A stretch of 64,000 nt of DNA from Propionibacteriales bacterium (GCA_009377795.1 WHTJ01000003.1:1-64000), one strand, 5' to 3'. Counted from the first letter of the stretch, positions 42,589 through 51,200 are shown. Notes: generated by a model not told the origin, from the sequence alone. A program made the numbers and translations.

Positions 42589-42612
42589 GGCCAGATCTGC
42601 AATCTCGGCGCA
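42589..42612. repeat. Intergenic repeat family A, copy 7
   Basis: Single unit, GGCCAGATCTGCAATCTCGG followed by CGCA, in the 49-bp gap between convergent htrA and tatB. It spans nearly the entire gap. Confidence 0.72.
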
Positions 42613-42621
42613 GGGTGCCGG

Positions 42622-42957
42622 TCAGGTGGCCTCGACGTCGTACGGCGGGGTCTCGTCCTTCGCCAGCGGGCGATGCCCGGGCTTCTTGTCGTCCACGGCC
42701 TCGTCGTCGTCCTCGTCCAGCACGTCGAACACGTAGTCCTTCACCGCCTTGCGCGGATCCAGGTGGCGCAGGTTGAGGTCCGGCAGATCCGAGCCGATCT
42801 CCTCACTGAGCTCCGCCCGGGCGTTGTTGACCATCCGGCGCGTCGTACGCACGAACCGCCCCAGCTGGCGGGCGACGTCCGGCAGCTTGTCCGGCCCGAA
42901 GACGGCGAGGCCCACCAGCAGAAGGACGGTGAACTCCCAGAAGTTGATACCGAACAT
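42622..42957 (-). CDS. tatB: Sec-independent translocase protein TatB
   Basis: Protein of 111 residues with one N-terminal membrane helix (NFWEFTVLLLVGLAVFGPDKLP, motif at residues 5-26) and the following amphipathic helix (DVARQLGRFVRTTRRMVNNA), then an acidic tail. The E-x9-FGPDKLP arrangement identifies TatA/B; context beside htrA and mrp in the SigE locus supports TatB. Component of twin-arginine export. Confidence 0.92.
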   Translation of the reverse strand: MFGINFWEFTVLLLVGLAVFGPDKLPDVARQLGRFVRTTRRMVNNARAELSEEIGSDLPDLNLRHLDPRKAVKDYVFDVLDEDDDEAVDDKKPGHRPLAKDETPPYDVEAT

Positions 42958-42984
42958 GTCGACGCCTCCCGCCGGATCCCGAGC

Positions 42985-44136
42985 CTAGCGCCCGACGGGG
43001 CTCAGCCCCAGCTGCATGCCCGCGAGGCCGCGACCCTTGCTGACCAGGCCGGTGGCCACCTCGCGCAGCGCTTCCGCGGCCGCGGACGGCTCGTCCCGCA
43101 GGACCAGGGGCCGTCCGGAGTCGCCGCCCTCCCGCAGGGCGAGGTCGAGCGGCACCTCGGCCAGCACCGGTACGTCGTACCCGAACCGCTGGGTCAGCGT
43201 CTGCGCCACCCGCCTTCCCCCACCCGAGCCGAAGACCTCCAGCCGGTGCTCCGGCCCGCAGTGCGGGCAGGCGAGGAACGACATGTTCTCGATCACCCCG
43301 GCCACCCGCTGATGCATCATCGATGCGATCGTCCCGGCCCGTTCCGCGACCTCGGCCGCCGCCTCCTGTGGCGTCGTCACCACCAGGACCTCGGAGTTGA
43401 CCAGGTGCTGGCCCACCGAGATGGCGACGTCCCCGGTGCCCGGGGGGAGGTCCAGGAGGAGCACGTCGAGGTCGCCCCAGTAGACGTCACTGAGCATCTG
43501 CACCAGGGCCCGATCCAGCATGGGACCACGCCACGCGACGACCTGCTCGCGTTTCGGTTTTAGCATGCCGACGCTGATCACCCGGATGCCGAGTACGGGC
43601 ACCGGCATGATCATGTCCTCGACCTGCGTCGGGCGCTGGTCGGCGACACCGAGCATCGCGGGCACTGAGTGGCCGTACACGTCGGCGTCGACGACCCCGA
43701 CCTTGAGTCCTTGCCGGCCAAGCTCCACGGCCAGGTTGACGGTCACCGAGGACTTGCCGACGCCGCCCTTGCCCGAGGCGATCGCGTAGACCTTGGTGAG
43801 CGAGTCGGGACGTGCGAACGGGATCTCGCGGGCCGGCTGCCCGCCGCGCAGACTGGCCTGCAGCTCCTTGCGCTGCTCTTCCGACATCACGTCCAGGCCG
43901 ACGGACACGCCGGTCACGCCGTCGAGAGCGCTCACGGCCGCGGTGACCTCGCGGGTGATGGTGTCCTTCATGGGACAACCGGCCACGGTCAGCCACACCT
44001 CGACCGTGACCTGGCCGTCCTCGCCGATGTCGACCGCCTTGACCATGCCCAGATCGGTGATCGGCTGCTTGATCTCGGGGTCCTTGACCGTCGCGAGTGC
44101 GTCCTGCACCTGCTCGGTCGTCGGCGTTGTGGTCAT
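42985..44136 (-). CDS. mrp: Mrp/NBP35 family Fe-S cluster carrier ATPase
   Basis: Protein of 383 residues: an N-terminal MIP18/DUF59 domain (ALATVKDPEIKQPITDLGMV) then a P-loop ATPase with the deviant Walker A SGKGGVGKSS, DADVYGHSVPAML and the cluster-binding CPHC. It assembles and transfers Fe-S clusters. It lies upstream of tatB and probably forms an operon with it. Confidence 0.92.
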   Translation of the reverse strand: MTTTPTTEQVQDALATVKDPEIKQPITDLGMVKAVDIGEDGQVTVEVWLTVAGCPMKDTITREVTAAVSALDGVTGVSVGLDVMSEEQRKELQASLRGGQPAREIPFARPDSLTKVYAIASGKGGVGKSSVTVNLAVELGRQGLKVGVVDADVYGHSVPAMLGVADQRPTQVEDMIMPVPVLGIRVISVGMLKPKREQVVAWRGPMLDRALVQMLSDVYWGDLDVLLLDLPPGTGDVAISVGQHLVNSEVLVVTTPQEAAAEVAERAGTIASMMHQRVAGVIENMSFLACPHCGPEHRLEVFGSGGGRRVAQTLTQRFGYDVPVLAEVPLDLALREGGDSGRPLVLRDEPSAAAEALREVATGLVSKGRGLAGMQLGLSPVGR

Positions 44137-44197
44137 AGCCCAAGGCTACGTGGCCGGGACACGCCTGCAGAATCCTGTCCACGCCGGGCGAGCGCTG

Positions 44198-45364
44198 TCA
44201 CAGCCAGTTACGGCGTTTGAAGGTGGTGTACAGGGCGATGCAGGTGAGGGCCATCAGACCGAGGGCGAACGGATAGCCGAACAGCCAGTGAAGTTCGGGC
44301 ATGTGGTCGAAGTTCATGCCGTAGACCGTGCCGATGAGGGTGGGGGCGAAGAGAATCGCCGCCCAGGCGGAGATCTTCTTGATCTCCTCGTTCTGCGCGA
44401 GGCTGGTCTCGGTGAGGCGCTTCATCTCCTCGCTCTGGGACTGGCTCACCAGGGTCGCGTTGATCGTGAGCATGCCGTTCAGCATCTCGCGGAAACCGTC
44501 CACCCGCTCGGCCACCGTGGTGGCGTGATCGGCGACGTCGCGCAGGTAGCGACGCAGCTCCTCGTCGGTCTCGTACTTCTCGAAGCCGGCAATGAGCGAA
44601 TCCAGGATCGCGAGCAGCGGCCTGGTCGCGCGCTGGAACTCGATGACCTCGCGGGACAGCTCGTAGATCCGGCGAGACACCTTCGGGTCGCCGCCGAATA
44701 CCTCGGTCTCGATCTCGTCGATGTCGTTGCGCAGCCCGGCGACCACCGGGGCGTAGCCGTCGACCACGCTGTCGAGCACGGCATAGAGCACGGCCTCGGG
44801 ACCAAGCCGCAGCAGGTCCGGGTCTTCCTCCAGACGCCGCCGTACCTCGGCCAGATCTGGCGACTGGCTGTGCCGGAGGGTCAGGACGAAGTCCCGGCCG
44901 ATGAAGAGGTGCAGCTCTCCGAAGTCGACCTCCTCGACGTCGTCGAGATAGCGCGCCGAGCGCAACACCACGAAGAGGGTGTCGCCGTACCGCTCCAGCT
45001 TTGGCCTCTGGTGCGCGACGATCGCGTCCTCCACCGCGAGCTCGTGCAGCCCGAACACCTCGGCCGCGGACAGCAGCTGGGACTCCGCGGGCTGGTAGAG
45101 CCCGATCCAGGCCATGGTGCCGGCGTCCTCGGGGATCCGGTTGTACGCCTCGGCCAGCGTCTTCGGGGTGGCGATGCGGCGACCGTCGCGGTAGAGGCCG
45201 GCGTCGACAATGCTCGCTTCCACCGGGGACGGCGCCGGCGCAGTGGTCGCACGGGGATCCATCGAATGCTCCGGGGCCGGAGTTCGCGGCAGCCGCGGAT
45301 CACGGCGGCGCGGACGGGAGCGCCGCAGCTTCGGACGCAGTGCGCGGGAACGCCAGTCGGACAT
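44198..45364 (-). CDS. corA: CorA family magnesium/cobalt transporter
   Basis: Protein of 388 residues: a large cytoplasmic domain (FGLHELAVEDAIVAHQRPKL) followed by two C-terminal membrane helices with the signature YGMNF before the second. GGAGG upstream of ATG 45364 supports this start although it gives an extended Arg-rich N-terminus; M at 45262 is another option. Located next to mrp, as is common. Confidence 0.92.
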   Translation of the reverse strand: MSDWRSRALRPKLRRSRPRRRDPRLPRTPAPEHSMDPRATTAPAPSPVEASIVDAGLYRDGRRIATPKTLAEAYNRIPEDAGTMAWIGLYQPAESQLLSAAEVFGLHELAVEDAIVAHQRPKLERYGDTLFVVLRSARYLDDVEEVDFGELHLFIGRDFVLTLRHSQSPDLAEVRRRLEEDPDLLRLGPEAVLYAVLDSVVDGYAPVVAGLRNDIDEIETEVFGGDPKVSRRIYELSREVIEFQRATRPLLAILDSLIAGFEKYETDEELRRYLRDVADHATTVAERVDGFREMLNGMLTINATLVSQSQSEEMKRLTETSLAQNEEIKKISAWAAILFAPTLIGTVYGMNFDHMPELHWLFGYPFALGLMALTCIALYTTFKRRNWL

Positions 45365-45556
45365 CGAGGCCTCCGAGACAATGAGTGCGGGACGTTGGCT
45401 CGACCGCGACGCATCAGGCCGCGCACGAAGAGCGTGCGGGAAGGGCGAGATCGCGTCGTGGTTCAGCGGGTACTAGGAGGTTGGCTGCTCATTGCGCGGC
45501 CCCACCTCCCTTGTCCTTGGTCATGTTCGGCCGTGGCCAGGGTATCGCACGGACCG

Positions 45557-45588
45557 GAACCGGGTGGCCGGTTCTCCGGCTGCCGGAG
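45557..45588. terminator. Tandem hairpins downstream of the 45633 gene
   Basis: GAACCGG-GTGG-CCGGTTC is immediately followed by CTCCGG-CTG-CCGGAG. Both stems are perfect. They lie about 45 bp after the stop of the minus-strand hypothetical gene and may end its transcription. The rest of 45365-45632 shows no convincing gene. Confidence 0.4.
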
Positions 45589-45632
45589 ATGGTCGGCAAC
45601 CGAGTGCGGCGGGCGACGTGCGGCGGGTGCGG

Positions 45633-46169
45633 TCAGCGGAGATCGGGGCGGCGGGACTGCCTCTTGTGTATGACCCACGGCAGGTCACCGCGGGTGGTGG
45701 CCGGTGTCGGGACCGGCGCCCGCGCGAGGTCGGAGTCGGGCATGGCGTCGGCCGGCTCCTCCAGCTCACCGGTGGGGGTGAGCCGGCTGATGACGCAATC
45801 GCGCGCCCAGGTCTCGGCGACGTTGTCGGTGTCTCGAAGGTTCAGCCGCTTGGACTTGAGGAGGTCGACGATCTCGGCCCACTGCGGGTCCTCGGGGCTC
45901 AGGTGGCTCACCGCGGCTCTCCATGCGAGCAGCCGCTGCCGGGTGGTCTTGGTCCGGGCTATGACGGTCGCCTCGTCGACGGTGTCGATTCCGGGGAGCT
46001 GTTGTTCGGGGCCGCCGGAGATCACGTACGCCGCGCCCCCGTGCCAGACATGCCAGACCGGATGGTCGCGATCAGCCCCGGCGTAACGCAGCCAGCAGAG
46101 GGCCGACTTCTTCATCAGCTCGTCGATCAGGGCGTCCTGAAACCCCGGTGCGTCATTGCTCGGTGTCAC
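45633..46169 (-). CDS. Conserved hypothetical protein
   Basis: Protein of about 178 residues from GTG 46169. FQDALIDELMKKSALCWLRY, HPVWHVWHGGAAYVISGG and RTKTTRQRLLAWRAAV suggest a split beta-barrel flavin-binding-like fold of the pyridoxamine oxidase/F420 type, but I cannot assign it firmly. The C-terminus is polar. It is often seen near the SigE locus in actinomycetes, which I offer only as an impression. Confidence 0.6.
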   Translation of the reverse strand: MTPSNDAPGFQDALIDELMKKSALCWLRYAGADRDHPVWHVWHGGAAYVISGGPEQQLPGIDTVDEATVIARTKTTRQRLLAWRAAVSHLSPEDPQWAEIVDLLKSKRLNLRDTDNVAETWARDCVISRLTPTGELEEPADAMPDSDLARAPVPTPATTRGDLPWVIHKRQSRRPDLR

Positions 46170-46223
46170 CGTACGAGCGTGCCACAACGGCCGGGGTGAC
46201 GCGTACCTCACCGGCGGACACGT

Positions 46224-46253
46224 TCATGAGAACGGCCTCATCCGCTGCTCATT
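46224..46253. promoter_or_regulatory. TCATC-type repeats upstream of the exported-protein/kinase pair
   Basis: TCATC at 46238 and TCATT at 46249 are 11 bp apart, with another TCATG at 46224. Similar 11-bp-spaced TCATC repeats occur upstream of the phosphotransferase gene and the two-component operon, so this may be a site for the response regulator encoded at 48760. Confidence 0.35.
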
Positions 46254-46341
46254 CGCCTCTTATAGCGGCGAGTCAATCTCTCCTATGTAGCCGAAAGGAG
46301 AGCGCCCGCCACCGCGGGCCAGCCACCACAGAGGAGAGATC

Positions 46342-46710
46342 ATGAACAAGTTCCTGAAGGCTTTCGTAGCCGCGCTGGCCGGCGTGTTCGGTCTCGGTCT
46401 GCTCGTTACGGGCCTGACTGCCACAACCACGACGGCGGGTGCGGACGACAAGGTCTACGCCAAGCGGGACGACGAAGTGACCGAGGTCGAGCTCGTCTCG
46501 GATGATGATGACGACGACGACAGCAACTCGTGGTCGAGGTCCAGAAGGAGCCGGGACAACACCAACAGCCGGCACACCCCGGTGAGCCGGGACCGCGACC
46601 TCAGTCGCGGCGACCTGACCCGCGACTGGACCCGGGACGGCAAGGGTGACCGGAAGCGCGACTGGAGCCGGTTCCACACCAAGGACCGCAGCCGTAACGA
46701 CACCCGCTGA
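46342..46710 (+). CDS. Exported highly charged low-complexity protein
   Basis: Protein of 122 residues with a clear signal peptide (KFLKAFVAALAGVFGLGLLV, cleavage probably after TTAGA) and a mature part with an acidic run of seven consecutive Asp preceded by Ser, followed by an Arg/Asp/Ser-rich basic region. A strong GAGGAG precedes the ATG. No known domain. It lies 86 bp before a Ser/Thr kinase gene, with which it may be co-expressed; a substrate relation is speculation because the mature part would be outside the cell. Confidence 0.7.
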   Translation: MNKFLKAFVAALAGVFGLGLLVTGLTATTTTAGADDKVYAKRDDEVTEVELVSDDDDDDDSNSWSRSRRSRDNTNSRHTPVSRDRDLSRGDLTRDWTRDGKGDRKRDWSRFHTKDRSRNDTR

Positions 46711-46796
46711 GCGGACGACGGGTGTGGGTGGCCGGACACCGGTCGCCCACACCCGCACCACACACGACCGACCGGAGCGACGACTGGAATGGTGAG

Positions 46797-47675
46797 ATGA
46801 CAAGCACGTGGAACCTCGGAGAGGGCGACGAGCTCGCCACCGGGTTGACCGCGATCAAGCTGCTCGGAGGCGGTCACGCCTACGAGGCGTACCTCGCGTG
46901 GGACGAGCGGCTGTTCGCCCCTGTCGTGGTCAAGGTCGTCCGGCCGGACCAGGTCGACGACGCGGACACCTTGCGCACCCTCGAACGCGAGGTGGGCACG
47001 GTCGGCGCGCTCAACCATCCGGTGATCGTCCGCGGCTTCCACGCCGTGCTCGACGGTTCACGGCCGCATCTCGTCCTGGAGAACATCGACGGGCCCCGGC
47101 TGTCCACCCTGCTGCGAAGGCACGGCCCACTGGCACTGGAACAACTGCTTCCCCTTGGACTCGAGATCTGCTCCGGACTCCACTACCTGCGGGCCCGCGG
47201 CATGGTTCATCTCGACATCAAGCCCAGCAACATCATCATGGGCGCACCCCCGCGGTTGATCGACCTGAGCATTGCGCGCACGGTCGAGGCGGCGGCCAGG
47301 CTGCGGTACGCCGTCGGCACCGACGACTACATGGCACCGGAGCAGTGCGCTCCGCCGGCCACTGGCGTGCCGGGGCCGCCGGCCGACATCTGGGGGCTCG
47401 GGGCGACGCTCTTCGAGGCACTGGCGGGTTACCGGCCGTACGAGCGCGGCGTACCCGAGAACGACGCCCCGCTGACCCACCGCTTCCCGCAGCTGCGGGG
47501 TGAGCTCGCCATGTTGCCGCGTCGTACGCCCGATCCGGTGGCCAAGCCGATCCTGGCGTGCCTGGCGTACGATCCGGCGGACCGACCGACACCCGCCGAG
47601 CTGGCCGAAATGCTGCAACCGCTGGTCGAGGCACTGCCGAAGCCGAAGCTCAGTAGCTTCAAGCCGAGACTGTAG
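46797..47675 (+). CDS. Cytosolic serine/threonine protein kinase
   Basis: Single kinase domain of 292 residues with no membrane segment or sensor domain. The catalytic Lys is in FAPVVVKVV, the catalytic loop reads VHLDIKPSN (HLD in place of HRD), and the Mg-binding motif is IDLS in place of DFG. GTDDYMAPEQC marks the activation segment. All essential charged residues are kept, so activity is likely. ATG 46797 has GGTGAG upstream. Followed by a phosphotransferase and a two-component system, suggesting a signalling cluster. Confidence 0.85.
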   Translation: MTSTWNLGEGDELATGLTAIKLLGGGHAYEAYLAWDERLFAPVVVKVVRPDQVDDADTLRTLEREVGTVGALNHPVIVRGFHAVLDGSRPHLVLENIDGPRLSTLLRRHGPLALEQLLPLGLEICSGLHYLRARGMVHLDIKPSNIIMGAPPRLIDLSIARTVEAAARLRYAVGTDDYMAPEQCAPPATGVPGPPADIWGLGATLFEALAGYRPYERGVPENDAPLTHRFPQLRGELAMLPRRTPDPVAKPILACLAYDPADRPTPAELAEMLQPLVEALPKPKLSSFKPRL

Positions 47676-47718
47676 GACGCCACCGATGCTCGGCGACGAG
47701 CCCGTGATGAGAGCTTTT

Positions 47719-47745
47719 TCATCTTCGGCTCATCTGGGACTCATC
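47719..47745. promoter_or_regulatory. Three TCATC direct repeats, 11-bp spaced
   Basis: TCATC occurs at 47719, 47730 and 47741, exactly one helical turn apart, in the gap between the kinase and phosphotransferase genes. Direct repeats with this spacing are typical binding sites of OmpR-family regulators, one of which is encoded 1 kb downstream. Confidence 0.5.
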
Positions 47746-47767
47746 ACTCGCCAGGAGGATCTCCGCG

Positions 47768-47866
47768 TGCATATTCGGCTGCCCTCTCCGCTTCAGCCCG
47801 GTTGCCCGCCGAGAAGTGGCCGCGGCGACGTCGTCTCCGACCCGTTCGATGGATGCGTGAGCTAGC
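47768..47866 (+). CDS. Possible leader ORF upstream of the phosphotransferase
   Basis: GTG 47768 follows a strong AGGAGG (47752-47757) at about 10 nt and opens a 32-codon frame (HIRLPSPLQPGCPPRSGRGD...) whose stop overlaps the start of the next gene in another frame. It could couple translation to that gene, or the AGGAGG could be a coincidence. No homology recognised. Confidence 0.25.
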
Positions 47867-48731
47867 GGCGTACCTCGAGCGGGTGGTGGGTGCCTGCTCG
47901 GTGGTGCCGCTGGACGTTCCGGGAAACAGCCACGTTCTCGAAGCCGTCGATGTGAACGGCGATCGATGGTTCGCCAAGCGATTGGGGGACGCCGGGCAAT
48001 GGCGGGCCGAGGTGCGCGCCTACAAGAACTGGGTACCGGCCCTGGGAGATCGCGCGCCGCGGTTGCGGGCGGCCGACCGGCAGCGCCGGTTCGTGGTGAC
48101 CAGCGCGGTGCCTGGGCGAAGAGGTGACCCCTTCGATCCGGACTTGCACCAAGCCGCCGGTGAGCTGTTGCGCCGCTTCCATTCGGTGCTCCCGTCGAGA
48201 ACGGCGACTGCCACGGAGTTCGCGGACCGGATGGCGCAGCGTCTGGAACGGTGGCTAGGGCGGGTGCCGGGGTTGTTCACCGCGGATGAGGTGGACTTCG
48301 CCCGGGCTCAGGTCCGTCTGCTGGAGCAGCTGCCGCTGCAGCTCCAGGTTCCCTGTCATGGCGACTACAAGCCACACAACTGGCTGTTGGACGACGACGG
48401 GACCCTGCGGGTCATCGACTTCGCCGATTCGCGATGGCATGTGCGGGCCTTCGACCTGACCCGGCTGTACTACGGGCCATGGTGGGGGCGGCCGAAGTTG
48501 GTCGAACGGTTTCTCGAGGGTTACGGACATCAGCTTGCCGACCACGAACGCGACTTCCTCCTCCTCACCGGTCCCGTCAACGCCGTGGTGATCGTGGTGT
48601 GGGCCCACCTGCATGGCCAGCCGGCGGAGGAGCAACGCACGCGGGATCTGTTCGCGGCCCTGCGAGCGGGACACTCGCCCGAGACGGTGGAGCAGGGCCG
48701 CTGGCGGAGACGTCTGCGACGTGCGCACTGA
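47853..48731 (+). CDS. Aminoglycoside phosphotransferase (APH) family protein
   Basis: Kinase-fold protein of 292 residues. The Brenner motif CHGDYKPHNWLLDDDG and the metal-binding RVIDFADS are intact. Many such proteins in actinomycetes phosphorylate small metabolites rather than drugs; no substrate can be deduced. ATG 47853 is chosen; a TTG at 47802 would add 17 residues. TCATC repeats upstream suggest control by the adjacent two-component system. Confidence 0.8.
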   Translation: MRELAAYLERVVGACSVVPLDVPGNSHVLEAVDVNGDRWFAKRLGDAGQWRAEVRAYKNWVPALGDRAPRLRAADRQRRFVVTSAVPGRRGDPFDPDLHQAAGELLRRFHSVLPSRTATATEFADRMAQRLERWLGRVPGLFTADEVDFARAQVRLLEQLPLQLQVPCHGDYKPHNWLLDDDGTLRVIDFADSRWHVRAFDLTRLYYGPWWGRPKLVERFLEGYGHQLADHERDFLLLTGPVNAVVIVVWAHLHGQPAEEQRTRDLFAALRAGHSPETVEQGRWRRRLRRAH

Positions 48732-48759
48732 GCGCAGGTCGTCGGATCTGTGACAGCCG

Positions 48760-49425
48760 TCACGCCTCGCTCGTGAGGCGGTATCCCATGCCCCGGACGG
48801 TCTGGATGCGCCCGGAGCCGAGCTTCTTGCGCAGGTAGCGCACGTAGACGTCCACCACGTTCGACGAGGGGTCGAAGTCGTACCCCCAGACATGCGACAG
48901 GAGCTGTTCGCGGGAGAGCACCCGGTCGGGGTTGCGCAGGAACATCTCGGCGAGCACGAACTCGCGGGCGGACAGCTCGACCGTACGCCCCTCGACCGAG
49001 GCCCTCCGGGTGCGCAGGTCGAGGCTGAGCGACCCGTGGCGGAGCACGGTGACCTCCGGCCCGCGCTCGGTGCGGAGCCGCAGCCGGATCCGGGCCAGTA
49101 GCTCCTCGAACCGGAACGGCTTGGCGATGTAGTCGTCCGCACCGCCCTCGAGACCGGCCACCGTGTCGGTCACCGAGTCCCGGGCGGTGAGGATGATCAC
49201 CGGGATCGAGCCGCGCGCCTCCCGCAGCCGGCGGAGGACGGTGAACCCGTCGATGTCGGGTAGGCCGATGTCGAGCAGCAGCAGGTCGAACTCACCCGAG
49301 AGCGCATGCTGCAGCCCGCCGGCGCCGTCGCCCACGACGGTGGGCGCGAATCCGTTGGCGCGCAGCCCCTTCTCGATGAACGAGGCGATGCGCTCCTCGT
49401 CCTCGACGACCAGGACACGGTTCAT
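48760..49425 (-). CDS. OmpR-family response regulator
   Basis: Protein of 221 residues with a receiver domain (VLVVEDEERIASFIEKGL, phospho-acceptor in LLLLDIGLPDIDG, KPF switch) and a winged-helix DNA-binding domain (LSAREFVLAEMFLRNPDRVL; VDVYVRYLRKKLG). The ATG overlaps the kinase stop as ATGA. Likely targets are the three promoters with 11-bp-spaced TCATC repeats in this neighbourhood, including its own operon. Confidence 0.92.
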   Translation of the reverse strand: MNRVLVVEDEERIASFIEKGLRANGFAPTVVGDGAGGLQHALSGEFDLLLLDIGLPDIDGFTVLRRLREARGSIPVIILTARDSVTDTVAGLEGGADDYIAKPFRFEELLARIRLRLRTERGPEVTVLRHGSLSLDLRTRRASVEGRTVELSAREFVLAEMFLRNPDRVLSREQLLSHVWGYDFDPSSNVVDVYVRYLRKKLGSGRIQTVRGMGYRLTSEA

Positions 49426-50867
49426 GGGCCCTCCGGTAGGTGGTGCGTACGGAGCGGGACGACCAGGGTGAAGGTGGCGCCGGTGCCCGGGGTGGAGTCG
49501 AGGCGTACGTCGCCGCCGTGGCCCTCGGCGATCGCCCGGACGATCGACAGCCCGAGCCCGGAGCCCTCGGCCCCGCGGGCGTGGTGTCCGCGCTGGAAAC
49601 GCTCGAAGATGCGCTCGGCGTCGGCCGGCATCACTCCGGGACCGGTGTCGCGTACCCACCAGAGCACCTCGTGGTCGGTCGACGCGGAGCCGATCGTGAT
49701 CGGGTCACCCGGCTCGGTGTGGGCAATGGCGTGCTTCGCCAGCTGCAGGACGGCCTGGGTGATGCGTTGCTGGTCGACGGTGACGATGCCGGGTGCGCCG
49801 GTGTCGAGCCGCCAGTCCCGCTGACCCAGGGTCTGCACCTTGTCGAAGATGTCGATGGTGAGCGGGACGACGTCCACCGCATTCGGACGGAGGAAGTCCG
49901 GCTGGCCGGCCTTGGCGAGCACGATCAGGTCGTCCACCAGGCGGCCGATCCGATCCACCTCGTCGATCACCAGCGACCGGGTCGACCGGGTGTCGTCCGG
50001 GTCGTCCGGATCGAGCAGCTCCAGATGTCCGCGCACGATGGTGACCGGCGTACGCAGCTCGTGTCCGGCGTCGTCGAGGAACCGCCGCTGCGTGGCGAAC
50101 GCCTTCTCCAGCCGGTCGAGCATCTCGTTGAACGTGCGCGACAAGTCGGTGATGTCGTCATTGCCGGAGACCTCGATCCGGCGGCTGAGGTCGCTGTCGG
50201 TGATCTCGTGGGCGGTCGCTCGCAGCGTACGCAGCGGTTGCAGCAACCGCCCGGCGGCCATCCACGCGCCGACGGAGACGAGCACCAACGCGATGCCGGC
50301 CACGACGGCGTAGGTGCGTATCACCCCGTTGAACTCCGCGTACTCCTGATCGGGGAAGTAGGCCACCACGAACGCGCCCTGCGTCGTCGAGTCGCTCACC
50401 GCCTTGACCGCGAAGACCGCTGGACCGCCCCGGGTCTCCACCCGGCCGGAACCGCCCTCCGGCAGCTCGGCGTTGACCGCGTCGACGAAGTCCTGGTCCA
50501 CCGGGTCGAGGATGTCGGTGGCGGCGGCGTTGACCTTTCCCTCGGGTTCGCCGTCGAGGAAGTACGCCAGCAGCTCGTGCTCGCCGGGGAAGCTCTGCGA
50601 GAGCGCCGCCCGGAGCATCGCCCTGGCACTGGGATAGTTCCGGGGATTCAGTTGTTCGAACTCCCGGATCTCCTGTTCGATGGCCTCGTTCACCCGGTCG
50701 TCGATCCGGTCGGACTCCACGACGTACGCCGCCAGGCCGGCCCCGATCAGGGCCAGCGCGGTCAGCAGCACCACCCAGGCGGCGATCCGGGTACGGACCG
50801 CCCGGAGCGGGGCCGTGACCCGTCGCCACCCGGACGGCTCAGTCGTCCCTGTCGTCGCGGTCATCAC
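49422..50867 (-). CDS. Sensor histidine kinase with altered N box
   Basis: Protein of 481 residues: two membrane helices (about 26-47 and 190-210) flanking an extracellular sensor domain, HAMP, the H box FLDDAGHELRTPVTIVRGH, and an ATPase domain with DTGPGV and GSGLGLSIVRAIAEGHGG. The N box reads LQLAKHAIAHT where most homologues have Asn at the His position, so a Mg-coordinating residue may be missing. Partner of the overlapping response regulator. Confidence 0.88.
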   Translation of the reverse strand: MMTATTGTTEPSGWRRVTAPLRAVRTRIAAWVVLLTALALIGAGLAAYVVESDRIDDRVNEAIEQEIREFEQLNPRNYPSARAMLRAALSQSFPGEHELLAYFLDGEPEGKVNAAATDILDPVDQDFVDAVNAELPEGGSGRVETRGGPAVFAVKAVSDSTTQGAFVVAYFPDQEYAEFNGVIRTYAVVAGIALVLVSVGAWMAAGRLLQPLRTLRATAHEITDSDLSRRIEVSGNDDITDLSRTFNEMLDRLEKAFATQRRFLDDAGHELRTPVTIVRGHLELLDPDDPDDTRSTRSLVIDEVDRIGRLVDDLIVLAKAGQPDFLRPNAVDVVPLTIDIFDKVQTLGQRDWRLDTGAPGIVTVDQQRITQAVLQLAKHAIAHTEPGDPITIGSASTDHEVLWWVRDTGPGVMPADAERIFERFQRGHHARGAEGSGLGLSIVRAIAEGHGGDVRLDSTPGTGATFTLVVPLRTHHLPEGP

Positions 50868-50906
50868 CGCCGTCGTCCGCGTCGTCCACGTCGTCGGGCT
50901 CGGGGG

Positions 50907-51176
50907 TCACGACCTCGACCTCGTCCCGCCGCCTCGCCCCGACCGGTCGTCGCCGTCGTCGTCGGAGGATTCGCCGGACGGACCGTTCTTCCTCCGCGGC
51001 GCCTCGGATCCGTCGTCGGCCCGGCCGGAGTTCACGATCTCGCTCACCTGTACCGGATTGCCCACCTCGGGCAGGTCTGCCGGCTCGCCGCCGACGCGCC
51101 CGACCACCCAGCCGATGCCGGCCGCGAACACCACGGCGGCGAGGCCGACCTTCCATGCTGTCTTCACGGGCGCCAT
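50907..51176 (-). CDS. Small membrane-anchored acidic protein of the two-component operon
   Basis: About 89 residues from ATG 51176: one membrane span (VGLAAVVFAAGIGWVVG) and a hydrophilic extracellular part rich in Asp, Ser and Gly. The frame ends at 50907 (GTRSRS), but a shift at that point would continue DEVEVVTPEPDDVDDADDGG to a stop at 50839 overlapping the kinase start. Small secreted or anchored hydrophilic proteins beside sensor kinases are known in streptomycetes. Function unknown. Confidence 0.6.
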   Translation of the reverse strand: MAPVKTAWKVGLAAVVFAAGIGWVVGRVGGEPADLPEVGNPVQVSEIVNSGRADDGSEAPRRKNGPSGESSDDDGDDRSGRGGGTRSRS

Positions 51177-51200
51177 CCTGACCGACGAGGACAGGAGCAG

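Noticed and set aside
50655-50680. GTTCGAACTCCC-like string suggesting a tRNA T-arm
   Set aside because: It lies inside the histidine kinase coding sequence and no acceptor stem or anticodon arm can be built.
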